From positions 248,001 through 312,000 of the forward strand of contig CAKJVC010000147.1 in the NCBI GenBank assembly GCA_918026815.1: a stretch of DNA of 64,000 nucleotides, in the 5' to 3' direction. Shown one piece after another: positions 10,478 to 21,437 of the stretch. A model generated the notes under the pieces. The model was given only the letters and a program-made list of their open reading frames with translations, was not told the origin of the DNA and did no database searches. The position numbers were made by a program, and so were the translations under genes. The first letter of the stretch is position 1; every line of letters starts with the position of its first letter. The stretch is from Chalara sp. BL73. Taxonomy: Eukaryota; Ascomycota; Leotiomycetes; Helotiales.

Positions 10478-11144
10478 ATGCCTTCTTTCGGCAGTTCTCC
10501 TGCGGTCAATCGCTCTGGCAGACCGGCGGTAGCTGGCAAAGGTGTACTCAATGCTGGCGCTTCTGCTGGTCGTGGCCGCCTTGCAGCTGGAATTGGAGCT
10601 GGAGGCAAGGGAAAGCACCAGATCGGCATTGCGCACAAGCGACATAGGTATGGTATTTGTGATCTCAGATTTATACGAGCGCTGAGGATAGAATTAGGAA
10701 AATTATGAAAGATACGATTCAGGGCATTACGAAAGGGGACATCCGGTATGTACCATATTGTTTTAGACTATGCCGCAGATTGATTGACAAGAATTTGAGC
10801 CGGCTCGCGCGCCGTGGTGGAGTTAAACGCATCTCGGCCACTATCTATGAAGACCTTCGAACAGCCATGAAGGCATATATTGAGAGAGTCGGTCTCCTTC
10901 CTATATTTCTATAACCTCAATCGTACTAACAGTAGCAGGTCATGAGGGATGTAGCGACCATCACCGAACATTGCAATCGCAAAACAATTACTGTCACAGA
11001 TGTGAGCCTGCCTAGATGGTATATGTGTTTTACATTTCTGACATAATGTAGATTATCTTCGCGCTGCGCCGACAAGGACGGCCAATATATGGATTCGATG
11101 CGGATACCTACAACCCAGGGGCTAAACCAACTAGCAGAATCTAA
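10478..11144 (+). CDS. Divergent histone H4 variant with extended N- and C-tails
   Basis: Five exons (10478-10647, 10698-10745, 10800-10887, 10939-11001, 11052-11144) give 153 aa; canonical H4 has about 103. The histone fold spans residues 64-138 and starts [20 protein letters not shown], almost identical to H4 alpha-1/loop 1. The rest diverges: [20 protein letters not shown], then [20 protein letters not shown] and QGRPIYGF. The KRHRK block before the fold (residues 54-58, the H4 K20 region) is kept. The usual SGRGKGGKGLGKGG tail is replaced by a 53-residue Gly/Ala-rich tail with GRGR and GGKGKH elements. Sixteen residues follow YGF, where canonical H4 has GG. The donor of intron 3 (gtcggt) is weak, but phase and homology require it. 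Divergent H4 variants have been reported in Neurospora (hH4v); this looks like the same class. It probably enters nucleosomes under special conditions. Confidence 0.85.
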
Positions 11145-13452
11145 GTTTCGAAGGCCTTCTGTTTCCTTGGAACTCGGGTTTTGCCTATTACGGTTTTATG
11201 GATCTTTGGTGATGAAGTGTAGGATATGATTTTACGACTGAAAGATACCACGGAGTTTGGAGTTGGTATACATGTAAAGGCTTATGGATGGTTATTATCA
11301 TGCTCATGCTGGTGGGCATTACGTTGAGGCGGATATATCGGTAGCACAAATGGAGATTTACGCGAAACTTGTAACTTTCTTCTATAGTCTACTTGGCAGC
11401 TGGTGCCTCCGAAAGCCAGGTCATGGTCTGCTTTAAACTCGAGTACATTTAAGCTCTAACTAAGAGTGTCGCCAAAGGACATGCAAAGGAGCAAGCACTG
11501 GTGTGTTGTCTTGATGTATGCCTCCGTTGAGAATCTTGAGGTCTACGTCCTCTATGTTGTTTAAAGGCCGTGGAGAGCTTATATTGCGTCAGATTTTACG
11601 ATAATCTTATATGGCTTGGAGAAAGATAGGCTACTTAATATCATTGGATCTGTTAGCAGAATCCTCTAACACGTCGAAGGTATATGCAGTAGCTACAAGA
11701 GGGAGGACAGCTGCCATTCCTTTCCACCCATACCTTTCTGCTGACTTTGACCTTTATCTTATCACGACTTTCTACATATTTTCTAAACTAGATATGTAAA
11801 ACAGGCGACGTATATGCGCTTCAGATATCAAAAGAAGGCCGATTCACGAACATCTAATACATGCTACAATTTAATAATTTAGTGGCTCGGATATTTCTAC
11901 GGTGAACAACCCACAAAAGCAATCAAGCTCGCATTAAATTGCCCATCAATTTTGACGGCTGTCATCTACACTGAGGCGATCGACCAATGGTACTGGCTTA
12001 TCATCTGCTTACAGCACAGCTCTGCTCACTTCCTTGCCTCTCGCCTAATTCATTGATGGGACGGGACGGCGCAACTCAGAGTAATATAATGACAAACATC
12101 AAATGGTAGACATCTTTCGACTCTAAATGTTGGTCCTTTTGAAGCCTAATTGTCTGAAGTAGTTGAGACGTAAAGAATCCATGAACGTCGCTCTAGCGTG
12201 TAGGATCCTCAAAGGCTTGGTTGAATTTGATCATGTCACCACCAGATACCACACCAAAGTAAGATATAGAAGCTGCTGCTGCGAATGAAACAACAGCTAA
12301 AACTCAACATCGCCAATTCCCTCCGTACATGAGCCATCGCCCAACTTAGTGCGTCCCCATCCAGAATGTCGAATTATATTATTAGACTATGACCCATCAA
12401 ACCTACATAAGTGGGAGCGAGAGTTTTATTACCTTTCTTAAAAGTGAACCACGAAGTGGCTGGGTTAAAAGTCGCTAGATTAATGTCATGCCATGGGATG
12501 ACGATGTCATCAAAGCATTGGCCGCCGAAGTAAAACTACCTCGATAGGTGTTAGATGATCTTCAATCCCGTAGCAAGCTAGCAAAAATGGACTGGTGAGT
12601 GTACGTGGATTAAGCAGAGGTGCCGGCTGAATATTTAAGGTATCCCGACCATATTTATATCGGACTTGCTATGCAAAAGCTAGCTAGCTTGCGATCTATT
12701 CGAAAGGGCAATAGCAATGTTGGAGAGGCAGTTGACTGCACATTTTTGAACTGGCTCGGGAAGCGCTTCAAGTAAATATGGCTGGGCAGTGATGTGGGAA
12801 GAGGGAAGTGAGCACCTACATATCCACATCTCTGAGGCCCACATTTATACTGAATAATCTTAGTGCATTAGGACGTCCTCCAAGATCACCAACTCTTCAA
12901 AGAAACTACGTCTGGTTCAACGAAGCAGTAAGTTACGAATCTCGGAGCAGAGCCGCCTGTTTTCAATTTTGAATGAACTCTTAAGTATTCCTTATACTTG
13001 GAAATATCTGTGGAACAATGGGAACTAGCTTCTCATAGCAGAATTCTTCAGTCTACAGGCTCCACGAGGAGCCTAGCGCTAGAACTACCCAATGATCTGC
13101 AAAATAAGAGAGTTCAGTCTATTCCTTTTCAGAACATAGCTTTCAGAGAAAATTTTCGAGTCTAGCCTGTTACTGGGGGTGGTAGGCTAATACCGAGATT
13201 GTTATTTAAGAGAATCGCATATATGGAGGCAATTTTGGCGCTAGCAGCATACGAATTGACTGTCTTGACTGAATAGGTGTCTATTATTAACTAGTGGTAT
13301 TTATACCTTGAAAGTTAGCCTTTATCTTGAATGCTAAGTCTCTGTAGATAGCACTGTTTTGTCGTTCTCTCCAACGTCAGAAGTTCTGTCGAAGGCGGAA
13401 CTGTGCAACACCTGGCTGATCCTACTCTGGTCAGAGAAACATGTGATCAGAT
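11145..13452. other. Gene-poor 2.3-kb stretch, no gene recognised
   Basis: Only very short open frames occur on either strand (one of 62 codons at 11611-11799). I saw no splice-joinable exon series, no transposase or reverse transcriptase motif, no terminal repeat and no tRNA. Moderate AT richness and closeness to the broken CorA-like gene suggest decayed sequence. That is inference. Confidence 0.45.
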
Positions 13453-14440
13453 TGTGAATTTAGATTCCAGTCATGTCTTATTTGGTCTCCGTGCGCGCCT
13501 ATGTTGTTCCGTCGCCATTCCTCTCCTCTGCCTCACCATCCAAAAAATCCACCCTAACATAACTTTCATCAGGAGCACCGCAACAAGCACCGCAATAGGC
13601 GCCGTTACAGCCCAAAACAATTTTTGATTGTGCCTCTTGTCTGAGAAGTCCACAAATGGTGCCACGAAATGGGGCATCAGGAATGACATCGGTAGGAAGA
13701 TAATAGTAACATATGTTAGCTGTTTGACGGACTCGTTCTACGATGCGGAGGTGGTATTGAAAATAAGGTCAACCATGTTTGTACATGAATTCTTCATGCG
13801 ATTGAAGGACTCGGTGATATAGAGCACTTTGTCTTCGGAACCACGGAAGTAGTCTTGTGCGAGGACGGAGGTTTCGACTTTGGATTTTGCTCTGTCGTTG
13901 GCATTATGAGGATCGGGGTCTCAGATGGCAGGTATATTTTTCATGTTTCGCAGAGCGCGGATGATATTCAGCAGGGGCTTGAGGGAAGTGAGCAGCATCT
14001 CAATCTCGCTCGAGGTGATGTAGAGGCCGGTTGTGTAGTTAATGTCCTGTTCCAGCAAGACTTTTAACTCTAAGTCTCCAATCGCTTGCAGGTATGCGTC
14101 GTGAATTTGCATGCTGAGGTCGAGAATTGAATCAATTACATTCTGGGTAAGCAGTGATGGATCGCCTGATGAGATGGGATATTTCCCTAGGCACTTTTCA
14201 CCATGGCCTCTTTCCCTTCTTCATCTCCTCCTTGCTAAGCACCAGATCATCCCTCCGATCCAACCCACCCCTCAACACCCTCCCACTGTATATCCCGCCT
14301 CGTCTTCCACCCGGATGCCGTCCTTTCTTCACTTTCGATTTGCGGTGGAAATAAGTACATGTGATGTAGAAGGCGTGAACGTGGGATGGGATCACTCCGG
14401 CGACAAAACTGTCACCAAGTTAGTCCTGCATGTGACTTAC
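13453..14440 (-). pseudogene. Broken CorA-like (Mg2+ transporter-like) gene of the fungal accessory type
   Basis: Reading the minus strand from about 14440 gives a frame with LVLSKEEMKKGKRPW, which stops. It resumes in another frame as PSLLTQNVIDSILDLSMQIH and runs through LKPLLNIIRALRNMKN to a TGA at about 13921. The same frame continues with DPDPHNANDRAKSKVE, YFRGSEDKVLYITES and TNMVDLIFNT to a TAG at about 13738. It then reads NESVKQLTYVTIIFLPMSFL, a hydrophobic helix and a basic tail. This is the C-terminal half of the fungal CorA-like family (stalk plus two TM helices). The TM loop normally carries GMN; here the region reads MPHFVAPFVDF, so GMN is gone. Both stops are explained by single C-to-T changes (CGA to TGA, CAG to TAG). 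I call it a non-functional relic. The 5' end is not resolved. Confidence 0.7.
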
Positions 14441-15364
14441 ATAGGATACCAGAAGTAATCATGAGACCGAGACGAACAGGAAGCAATTGATTATGAAATC
14501 AACATCAGGCCCTGCTACAAGGAGGACCGAGAGGGGCGGGCCTGCGCATGTGAGCTTAATTCAAAGATCAAAGGAATGGGAGAAATACAGAAGATGTTGA
14601 TGAGGAATATACCCAATCGTTCTAACATTATGCCGTCTTGATCTCACTTTTACTGCTGTGAAATTTTGGCGGGCAGTAATATATGCTTAGCACCTCTTGA
14701 ATTAAAAAGGAAAAAAGATGAGTTCTCAGAGGCCGACGTGAACGACAGGTTGAGATCCAAGTCACAAGCAAGGTGTCAGTCACAGCAGCAGCTTGTGAAT
14801 CACAAAATCAAACGGATTCATACGAGCAGAAATTCTAGATGGTGTGTAGGAGAGAAATGGAGGATATACTTGAACCTTTTATCATATGTGCAAAGAATTC
14901 ATTTGCAGGGGGTATATCTGTTAAGACTCTTGATTTGAATATGGCTTTTCGAGGCCAGGGAGTATGACGATATTTTGCTGCATGTTCCTGGGCGGGTGGG
15001 GGGTTAAAAGCAGGATTGCGAAGCGAGAAGGACAGGGGTTGTGGCTGTGGTGGCCGTGCAGGTGGATCGATCCCTGTTAGCAGCCGATATCTGAATTGTG
15101 CATGTGGTGTGATAGACTTGGCATGTTCATTAGAATAATGATGTTTATTGTATAGTGCATGGTATATCCTGTGAGATACTAAGCCTGCGCTCTAGCTCTA
15201 TAACTATACATATAGAAAGATATAGATACAAAGCTTTCGAGCGAACACCTGCTCGAGCAACAAATGACAAAAGAATACTGTACATGCCGAAAAAGCAACA
15301 GGCTTTTGGCCTGGTTGTAACAACAAGATGAGCATCGCTCAGCACCGTGGAATACAAACGCTTT
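14441..15364. other. Intergenic, nothing recognised
   Basis: About 920 bases between the CorA relic and the 3' end of the HLTF-like gene. A 90-codon plus-strand frame at 14666-14938 has no family features. No RNA gene or repeat was identified. Confidence 0.45.
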
Positions 15365-18214
15365 TCAAGTCAATAGTTTCATGATGTCTCCCATGCGGGA
15401 CTGCTTCTGCTTTCCTCTCTGCGTCTTCTCCTGAAACGCCTTGCCGACCAATTTCCGCTTCTCTGCCTGGATCTCGAGCACGCGTTCCTCAATACTGTCC
15501 TCCATCACCAATCGCCAGACAGTGCAAGGGCGTGTCTGGCCGAGACGATGGACTCGATCAATAGCTTGGTCTTCAATTGCAGGGGCCCACCATGAGTCCG
15601 CGAGAATAACAGTATCCGCGGCAACAAGATTCAGTCCAACACTACAGACGGACAGGCTAGCGAGCAAAATCTTACATTCTGGGTCATTTTCCAGAGCGTA
15701 TATTGCTGCGTCTCTGGTCTTGGCGTCCATCGTGCCATCAATTCGTGCGTATTTCATGCTCAATTCTTGAAGCTGGCGCTGAATAACATTCAGGAAGCTC
15801 GTCCACTGCGAGAAAATGACAACTTTTGATTGAGGATCCCGGCGACTTGCTTGGAGGATTTTCATCAGAGCCTCCGTTTTGCTACTCTTAGTTTCGACAT
15901 CAATCTCTTCATCTTCTACGGCTTCTTTCTCCTTCGCTGGCTTCACGAGAGACTCCTTGTCTGCAAGATGTGCGCGACACATCGGGCATTTGTGCTGCAA
16001 TTCGATGGTCCGCTCAATGCACTCAGCTCCAAATACGTGTTTGCATGCCGTGATCACCGGGCTATGGAGCTCTTCGAGACAGATGGAGCACTCTTCGTGT
16101 GAATCGATACTAAGTTGTAGTAAGAGTTCCAGTGCGGCTCGGTTCTCGTCGTTGAGAACCACGAGTTCTCCTTCCTTTGCTATTTCTAAGAGAGCAAGGA
16201 GATCTGTGACACGATTACCGGCCAACTTCCAATGGCAGCATACTTGGCGCAATCTTAGAAGAACTTCAAGAACTTGACTATAGCCGGCAAGGCCCTTGTC
16301 AGCCTTACCAGCCTCGTATCGCAGGACCATTCCCTTTGCCTCAGCCCTAGAATAGGTTAGATAGGATGCTCGTCGCGATCTCACAAGGATGATCACTCAC
16401 TGTAATGCCTCGTACTTCTTCCGCTCATCTTGTCGAAAAGTAATCCGGTGGACGTATTCAGATAATTCTGGCAATTTGAGATCTACAAATTTCATATCTT
16501 TCTTCCGACGCAAGCAGAATGTGCGCATGACAGTTTGCAGTACAAGGTCTGCTTGAGCATTGCCTACGGCTAATGGTCTTGCCAAAATACTATTGAAAAG
16601 CTCCATGCGCTCTAAACCACCACTGATTGCTAAAAATCTAAGCATCGAATACAGATCCTTGATCGAATTGACAATCGGAGTGCCTGTCAAAACCCAACGA
16701 CATCTTGCTAGAAGATTCGTTGCAGAAACTGCAGCGCGAGTAGAATAGTTTCGAATTTGGTGGCCTTCATCGAGGACTACTCTCGCCCAATTCATTGAGA
16801 AAAGACCGTCCTTCCGAGGAATTTTCTCCGGGCTTTTGATACCCCGAGGCATATACTCAGTACCCAGGGTACCATATGTGGTGATTACAACATCATACTT
16901 TGAGAAGTCTCTAGCTGTCATTCCTTTTCGGTTGCTGCCATGATAAGTTAATACTCTCAATGCACTTTCCGTGTTCACATGTCGTTCAATTTGCTGAGCC
17001 CAATTTGACATGACAGAAACAGGCGCCAGAATGAGAGTGGACCCCTTCACACCTTCTAAAATGAGACTGATTACTTGCAATGTCTTACCGAGACCCATGT
17101 CGTCTGCCAATATTCCACCTCTCGCCAATCTAGGCGGCTCGTTTGAGCTATGGCCGCTTGCTATGTTGAAGAATGCCTGTGGCCTTCTTGGATCCCTCTT
17201 CCAAAGCTGGCAAATTTCCGTGGATCCTTGTGCAGGGAGAACAGGATCTTCCTTCTCCAACATCCAAGCAAGGCCTTGACGTTGATATGGTAGCAAAGTT
17301 GAAACTAACCCTTCTGGCTGCTTAGCCATTGGCATCTTTGATAGTGCATCCTCCCCAGCACCCCATTGTTCAACAATCTCTTGAACATCTCTAGGTCTAA
17401 AACTTTCACTACTTGCAATGAAGTCTTGAATTGATAGCTCTGGTATAGGTTCCGGCTGACTACTCGAAGCCTGTGATTGAGAACTGGTGTAATCCTGCGG
17501 TCTTCGGGATGTCGGAACTACATGTGAGAGCTTTTTGGGTGCAGCATAAGCTCTAGTCTTGATAGGAAGTTTATCTGCCTTCAGCCTAGCCTCGAGCCCA
17601 GCTCGGGCGGTAATTTCCAAAGGGCCATAGAGCTTAAGAAGTATCGGACAGTCGAACGATCCCTTTTCGCCTGCAATGATACCCTCAATAACAAGAGATC
17701 TTGAGTCCTGTGATTCCATATTAGCTAAAATGCCACACCGGTAGAAATAAAGACAAACCATGTATGACGCAAGTTTCGCCGCAAGAGTACGCGGCAAATG
17801 TCCAATTTGCGTTCCATGGATATTGTTGACCCTAATTGCGTTGGAATCATACGGATTCCCTGGCTCTCTTTGAACCATGACCTGCTCATTCATATTTGCA
17901 TAGCCAGTGTAGTATCGGGTACCAACAATCTTACCCTCGATGGCTCCAACGCAAACCCATCCGTACCCTTCATCGACATCTTGACTGAGATCAATGATCT
18001 CGTCCTCTTCCGCTAGGTGCGTGCTACTCCATGAATCACGTGCGGTCAAAGATTGACTCGATCGAGGTTGAGAGGAGGATGAGGTATGTGAATATGTGGG
18101 TCGACTTATAGTGTCGCGAATGCGTTGATGCTTACGCACTGGTTCATTCTCAACATCACTGGATCCTTGGGTGAGGTCAATATAACTGGACGAACGTTTG
18201 TTAGACATATTCAT
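15365..18214 (-). CDS. HLTF/Rad5-like SNF2 ATPase with HIRAN and RING domains
   Basis: Two exons (18214-16401, 16346-15365) give 931 aa. The HIRAN domain (residues about 86-180) contains GTRYYTGYANMNEQVMVQRE and NPYDSNAIRVNN, which is very close to animal HLTF. The SNF2 ATPase follows: Walker A DDMGLGKTLQ near residue 370, the DEGH box in VVLDEGHQIRN near 481, and the motif VLTGTPI. A C3HC4 RING (CSICLEEL, CKHVFGAECI, CPMC) is inserted between the two helicase lobes near residues 690-730. Helicase-C ends with SWWAPAIEDQAIDRVHRLGQ. Rad5/HLTF proteins poly-ubiquitinate PCNA and reverse stalled forks, using HIRAN to bind 3' DNA ends. The HIRAN sequence and moderate length favour the HLTF type over the longer Rad5. 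The N-terminus is a Ser-rich disordered tail with KRSSSYIDLTQ, a SIM/PIP-like patch. An MCB box lies 111 bp upstream of the ATG. Confidence 0.92.
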
Positions 18215-18666
18215 CCAGTTATTGATTTGTTAGTACAGTATGTTGATGAGAAGTTGAAAAGTACAAATTCGACAGGTCGCGTTTATCTTTGTTGTTAATT
18301 CTATTGTTTAATCTGCAAAAGGTGACGCGTGATCACGTGTTTATTTGACAAGCCACTTTCTTTCGACATTGGGGATGGGATATTAGTGAAACAGGTTTAC
18401 TTATTGTGCCTGTCATCTTGCAGAATCAGCTTGTAGTTGACATTCAAGGATTTAGAAAATGCGATAGCTGTAGTCTCTTTGAGGCGATGAACCTAACATC
18501 TTTGAGCAAACATAAGTAACTTTTGGGAGCCCTTGGAAGTTTCTGAGTGATGCCTCATGTTAAAATGAACATGGGTGATTGAGCCGGCATGTTCTTGAAA
18601 AGTTAATCCTACAATTTGTATCGCCTTTCAACGCCATGCTAAAGAGCAAATATCTAAACTATTCTC
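18215..18666. other. Intergenic: HLTF-like promoter and BUB3 3' flank
   Basis: About 450 bases between two minus-strand genes. It holds an ACGCGT and a CACGTG element close to the HLTF-like start (listed separately). Nothing coding was seen. Confidence 0.5.
18325..18339. promoter_or_regulatory. MCB box (ACGCGT) next to an E-box (CACGTG)
   Basis: ACGCGT at 18325-18330 is followed four bases later by CACGTG at 18334-18339. Both are palindromes and lie about 111-125 bp upstream of the HLTF-like ATG. ACGCGT is the known MBF site controlling many S-phase and DNA-repair genes in fungi. Function here is inferred from position and target class. Confidence 0.5.
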
Positions 18667-19878
18667 TCATTTTTGCCCTTTTCCTTTAGCGTCTGTCTCT
18701 GATAACTCCCTAATGAAAATCTTGGTGTTCCCCTCTCCAGTATAGTCCTCTGTCCCATCCTCGAAACCCGGACATACGCCAACTGCCAAGTACTTTCCAT
18801 CACTAGAGAACGAGAGGGCCGCGATACTCAGGTTATATTTCTGATATTGCCTTATTCTCCGCTTCGCGACAGCATCCCACAGTGCTACAACACCATCACC
18901 ACCACCTGAAGCAAAGCTGCCATGTATTGGGTGGAAAGCAAGTGCATTGACGGGGTACACAATGTCTGTGCCGTCATTTTCGGGTGCTGGCTGGCGATGG
19001 CACTTGAAAGCATACTTTCTCGCTTGACTCTCTGCACTAGGATCAAACCATTCCACTGCGACTCGGCCCTCGATACTTGACGTCGCATATCCTGCATCGT
19101 TAGGCATGCAAGCCACTGCACGGGTCATAAACTTGAGAGACGACTCGCGTTTCTGCCAAGGTTGAATATCCATTGCTGCACCATTAGACATAGAAGCAAG
19201 GGAAGAGAAAGATTCTAGTTCATATATATGGAGGAGACGAGAGGCCATCGCAACGACGAGTTTAGAGCCCGTGATAGACAGGGAATGAGGTTTAGCTGGT
19301 AGGGAGATGGTAGTTGAGGAAGTGGATGGCGTCGCAAAACTGTGGACATGAAGTGTCGAATCCCATGATGCAGATGCAAGGATCGCTGCGAAATTAGCAA
19401 AGTCTCATCTTTATAGGGAAGGAAGGCAAACATACAGCGTTCTCTAGAATATACAACAGACTTGACTGGCGCAGTGTGGGCACTCAAAACTGTCTGTTCG
19501 CCTGTCTCCAGATTCAACCTAGTCAGTATTAGCACAAATCACATTGTCAAGGGCTACAGATTCATACTTCTTAACCTGCCAATCCATCCCAGCTGTGAAA
19601 GCCTCATTGTCGTCCGCACCAAAACAAACATCTAGAACCGGCGCGCGATGTTCATACTTCTGAATCAGCTTGCCGCCCTCCTCTTCACCATGTGTTTCAT
19701 ACAAATAGACATTTTTATCCCACGAAGCCACTAGCAGTCTTGTTGGCGAATTTGGCGCAAACTCGAGGGAGGAGATCGCGTCTGATGGGGGATTGGCGAG
19801 CTCGTGTTGAATCGCTGTCATTGTTAGTCCGGTTTGCGGCATAGAAATTGTACAGGGCGTCTTACCTGGAGGCGCCAT
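18667..19878 (-). CDS. BUB3: BUB3, spindle-checkpoint WD40 protein
   Basis: Four exons (19878-19866, 19814-19568, 19518-19436, 19385-18667) join to 353 aa. WD40 repeats are visible: ISSLEFAPNSPTRLLVASWD, VLDVCFGADDNEAFTAGMDW, ILASASWDSTLHVH and VNALAFHPIHGSFASGGGDG. The segment SSIEGRVAVEWFD followed by KYAFKCHRQ is diagnostic of Bub3 rather than the related Rae1/Gle2. Bub3 binds the GLEBS motifs of Bub1 and Mad3 and recruits them to MELT-phosphorylated kinetochore scaffold to delay anaphase. The first exon codes only MAPP, and the start is supported by family alignment. The C-terminal blade (SSDGKYLAVGVCPGFEDG) carries a fungal-type insertion and a basic end. It is divergent from GPN2 with about 400 bp between the starts. 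Confidence 0.94.
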
Positions 19879-20279
19879 CTTGAAAGTTGATCTGCAAGAA
19901 AATAATTCTGTTCTGTTCCTTAGTAGTGAAGCACTTGTCTGTTGTGTTTTTTGCTTGAAGCTCAGGACGCGAGCCTCGCCAAGCGGATTTTTCCCCCCTC
20001 GTCTTCCATATCAACCCCACAATCAGCCTTACAGATACATTTATCCATTCATTCTTGGGGTAAACGCTGACTTGATCACAATAATAAACTAATGACAGCA
20101 TTCACTAACAAATCCAAAGTTCAAAAACATCACCAGAAAAAAAATTGGCCTTCATTGCGCCACCAATCTTAACCCTCGTCTTTAAGACTACCCCACCACA
20201 ACTTACCAATAATCTACAACTAGATTGAGAACGGCCAGCTCTTGACAAAGACCTTCCGGGTGGAAGCCTGTTAGCAATC
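19879..20279. promoter_or_regulatory. Bidirectional promoter region BUB3 / GPN2
   Basis: Four hundred bases lie between two divergent start codons, with no other gene inside, so it must drive both transcripts. I could not point to a specific element with confidence. Confidence 0.55.
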
Positions 20280-21431
20280 ATGCCATTTGCACAGCTTGTC
20301 CTTGGTAGCCCTGGAGCTGGCAAGAGCACATACTGCAACGGGAGTAAGCTCTTCGTTGTCTTGCCTCTTCCTTCTCTTCTTACTGACAGCACTCAGTGCA
20401 ACAGTTCATGTCTGCCATAGGACGAAAATGCTCAGTTGTGAATCTAGATCCTGCAAATGACCATACCTCCTACGACTGCGCTATAGATGTGCGGTCCCTG
20501 GTGAAGCTCGAGGATATCATGGCAGAAGATGATCTAGGTCCTAATGGTGGCGTACTCTATGCGCTAGAAGAACTGGAACATAATATGGAATGGCTGGAGC
20601 AAGGGCTTGGAGAGCTAGGGGAAGACTACGTTTTATTTGATTGTCCTGGTCAGGTCGAGCTATATACGCATCACACAAGTATACGAAACATATTCTTCAG
20701 GGTACAAAAATTAGGATACAGAGTGCGTTTCTATACAGAGAGCAACTCGGAGATGTATTTTGCTGACGACTATGTAGCTAGTAGTCATGCATCTTGCAGA
20801 TTCGTACTGTCTGACCCTGCCTTCGCTTTATATATCTCACCTAATTTTGTCACTACGAGCAATGCTGCAGATGGATTTACCACACCTTAATGTCCTAACG
20901 AAAATCGATAAACTCTCGACATATGCACCTTTACCATTTAACCTCGATTTTTACACCGAAGTTCAAGACCTTTCATATCTCCTCCCACATCTCAGAGAAG
21001 AGTCCCCAATGATGCAAGGTTCGAAATTCGAAGGCCTCAATGCCGCCATAGTTGAGCTCGTGGAAAGCTTTGGCTTGGTTGGTTTCGAGACACTGGCTGT
21101 CGAGGATAAGAAGAGCATGATGCATCTTCTCCAGGTAATAGATCGAGCAGGTGGTTATGCGTTTGGCGGTGCCGAGGGAGCCAATGATACTGTTTGGCAG
21201 GTTGCTATGAGGGAACATACCACGACGATGGATGTAAAGGACGTCCAGGAGCGGTGGCTTGATAACAAAGATGCCTATGATGAAATGGAGCGCGCAGAGT
21301 GGGAGACACACGCTGAAATTGAGGCTCAGAAGGCAAAAGCGGCCCAGGAATTAGAGGACGACGATGATATGGACGGCTTATCATATCCTCCCGGGGATAG
21401 CGGCGTCAAAATCGTCAGGAAGAAACAATGA
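20280..21431 (+). CDS. GPN2: GPN-loop GTPase 2
   Basis: Three exons (20280-20343, 20397-20722, 20778-21431) give 347 aa. The P-loop is GSPGAGKST (residues 9-17). The family-defining Gly-Pro-Asn insertion is in LGPNGG near residue 70. G3 is FDCPGQVELYTHH and G4 is LTKIDKLS. An acidic C-terminal helix rich in Glu/Ala (MERAEWETHAEIEAQKAKAA) precedes a DDDDMDGL stretch. GPN2 works with GPN1 and GPN3 in the cytosol to assemble RNA polymerase II and III and get them into the nucleus. The second splice junction was chosen to give YRLVVMHLADS, matching the family's YRLxxVHLxDS. The stop codon sits six bases from the stop of POP5 on the other strand. Confidence 0.95.
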
Positions 21432-21437
21432 TACCCC

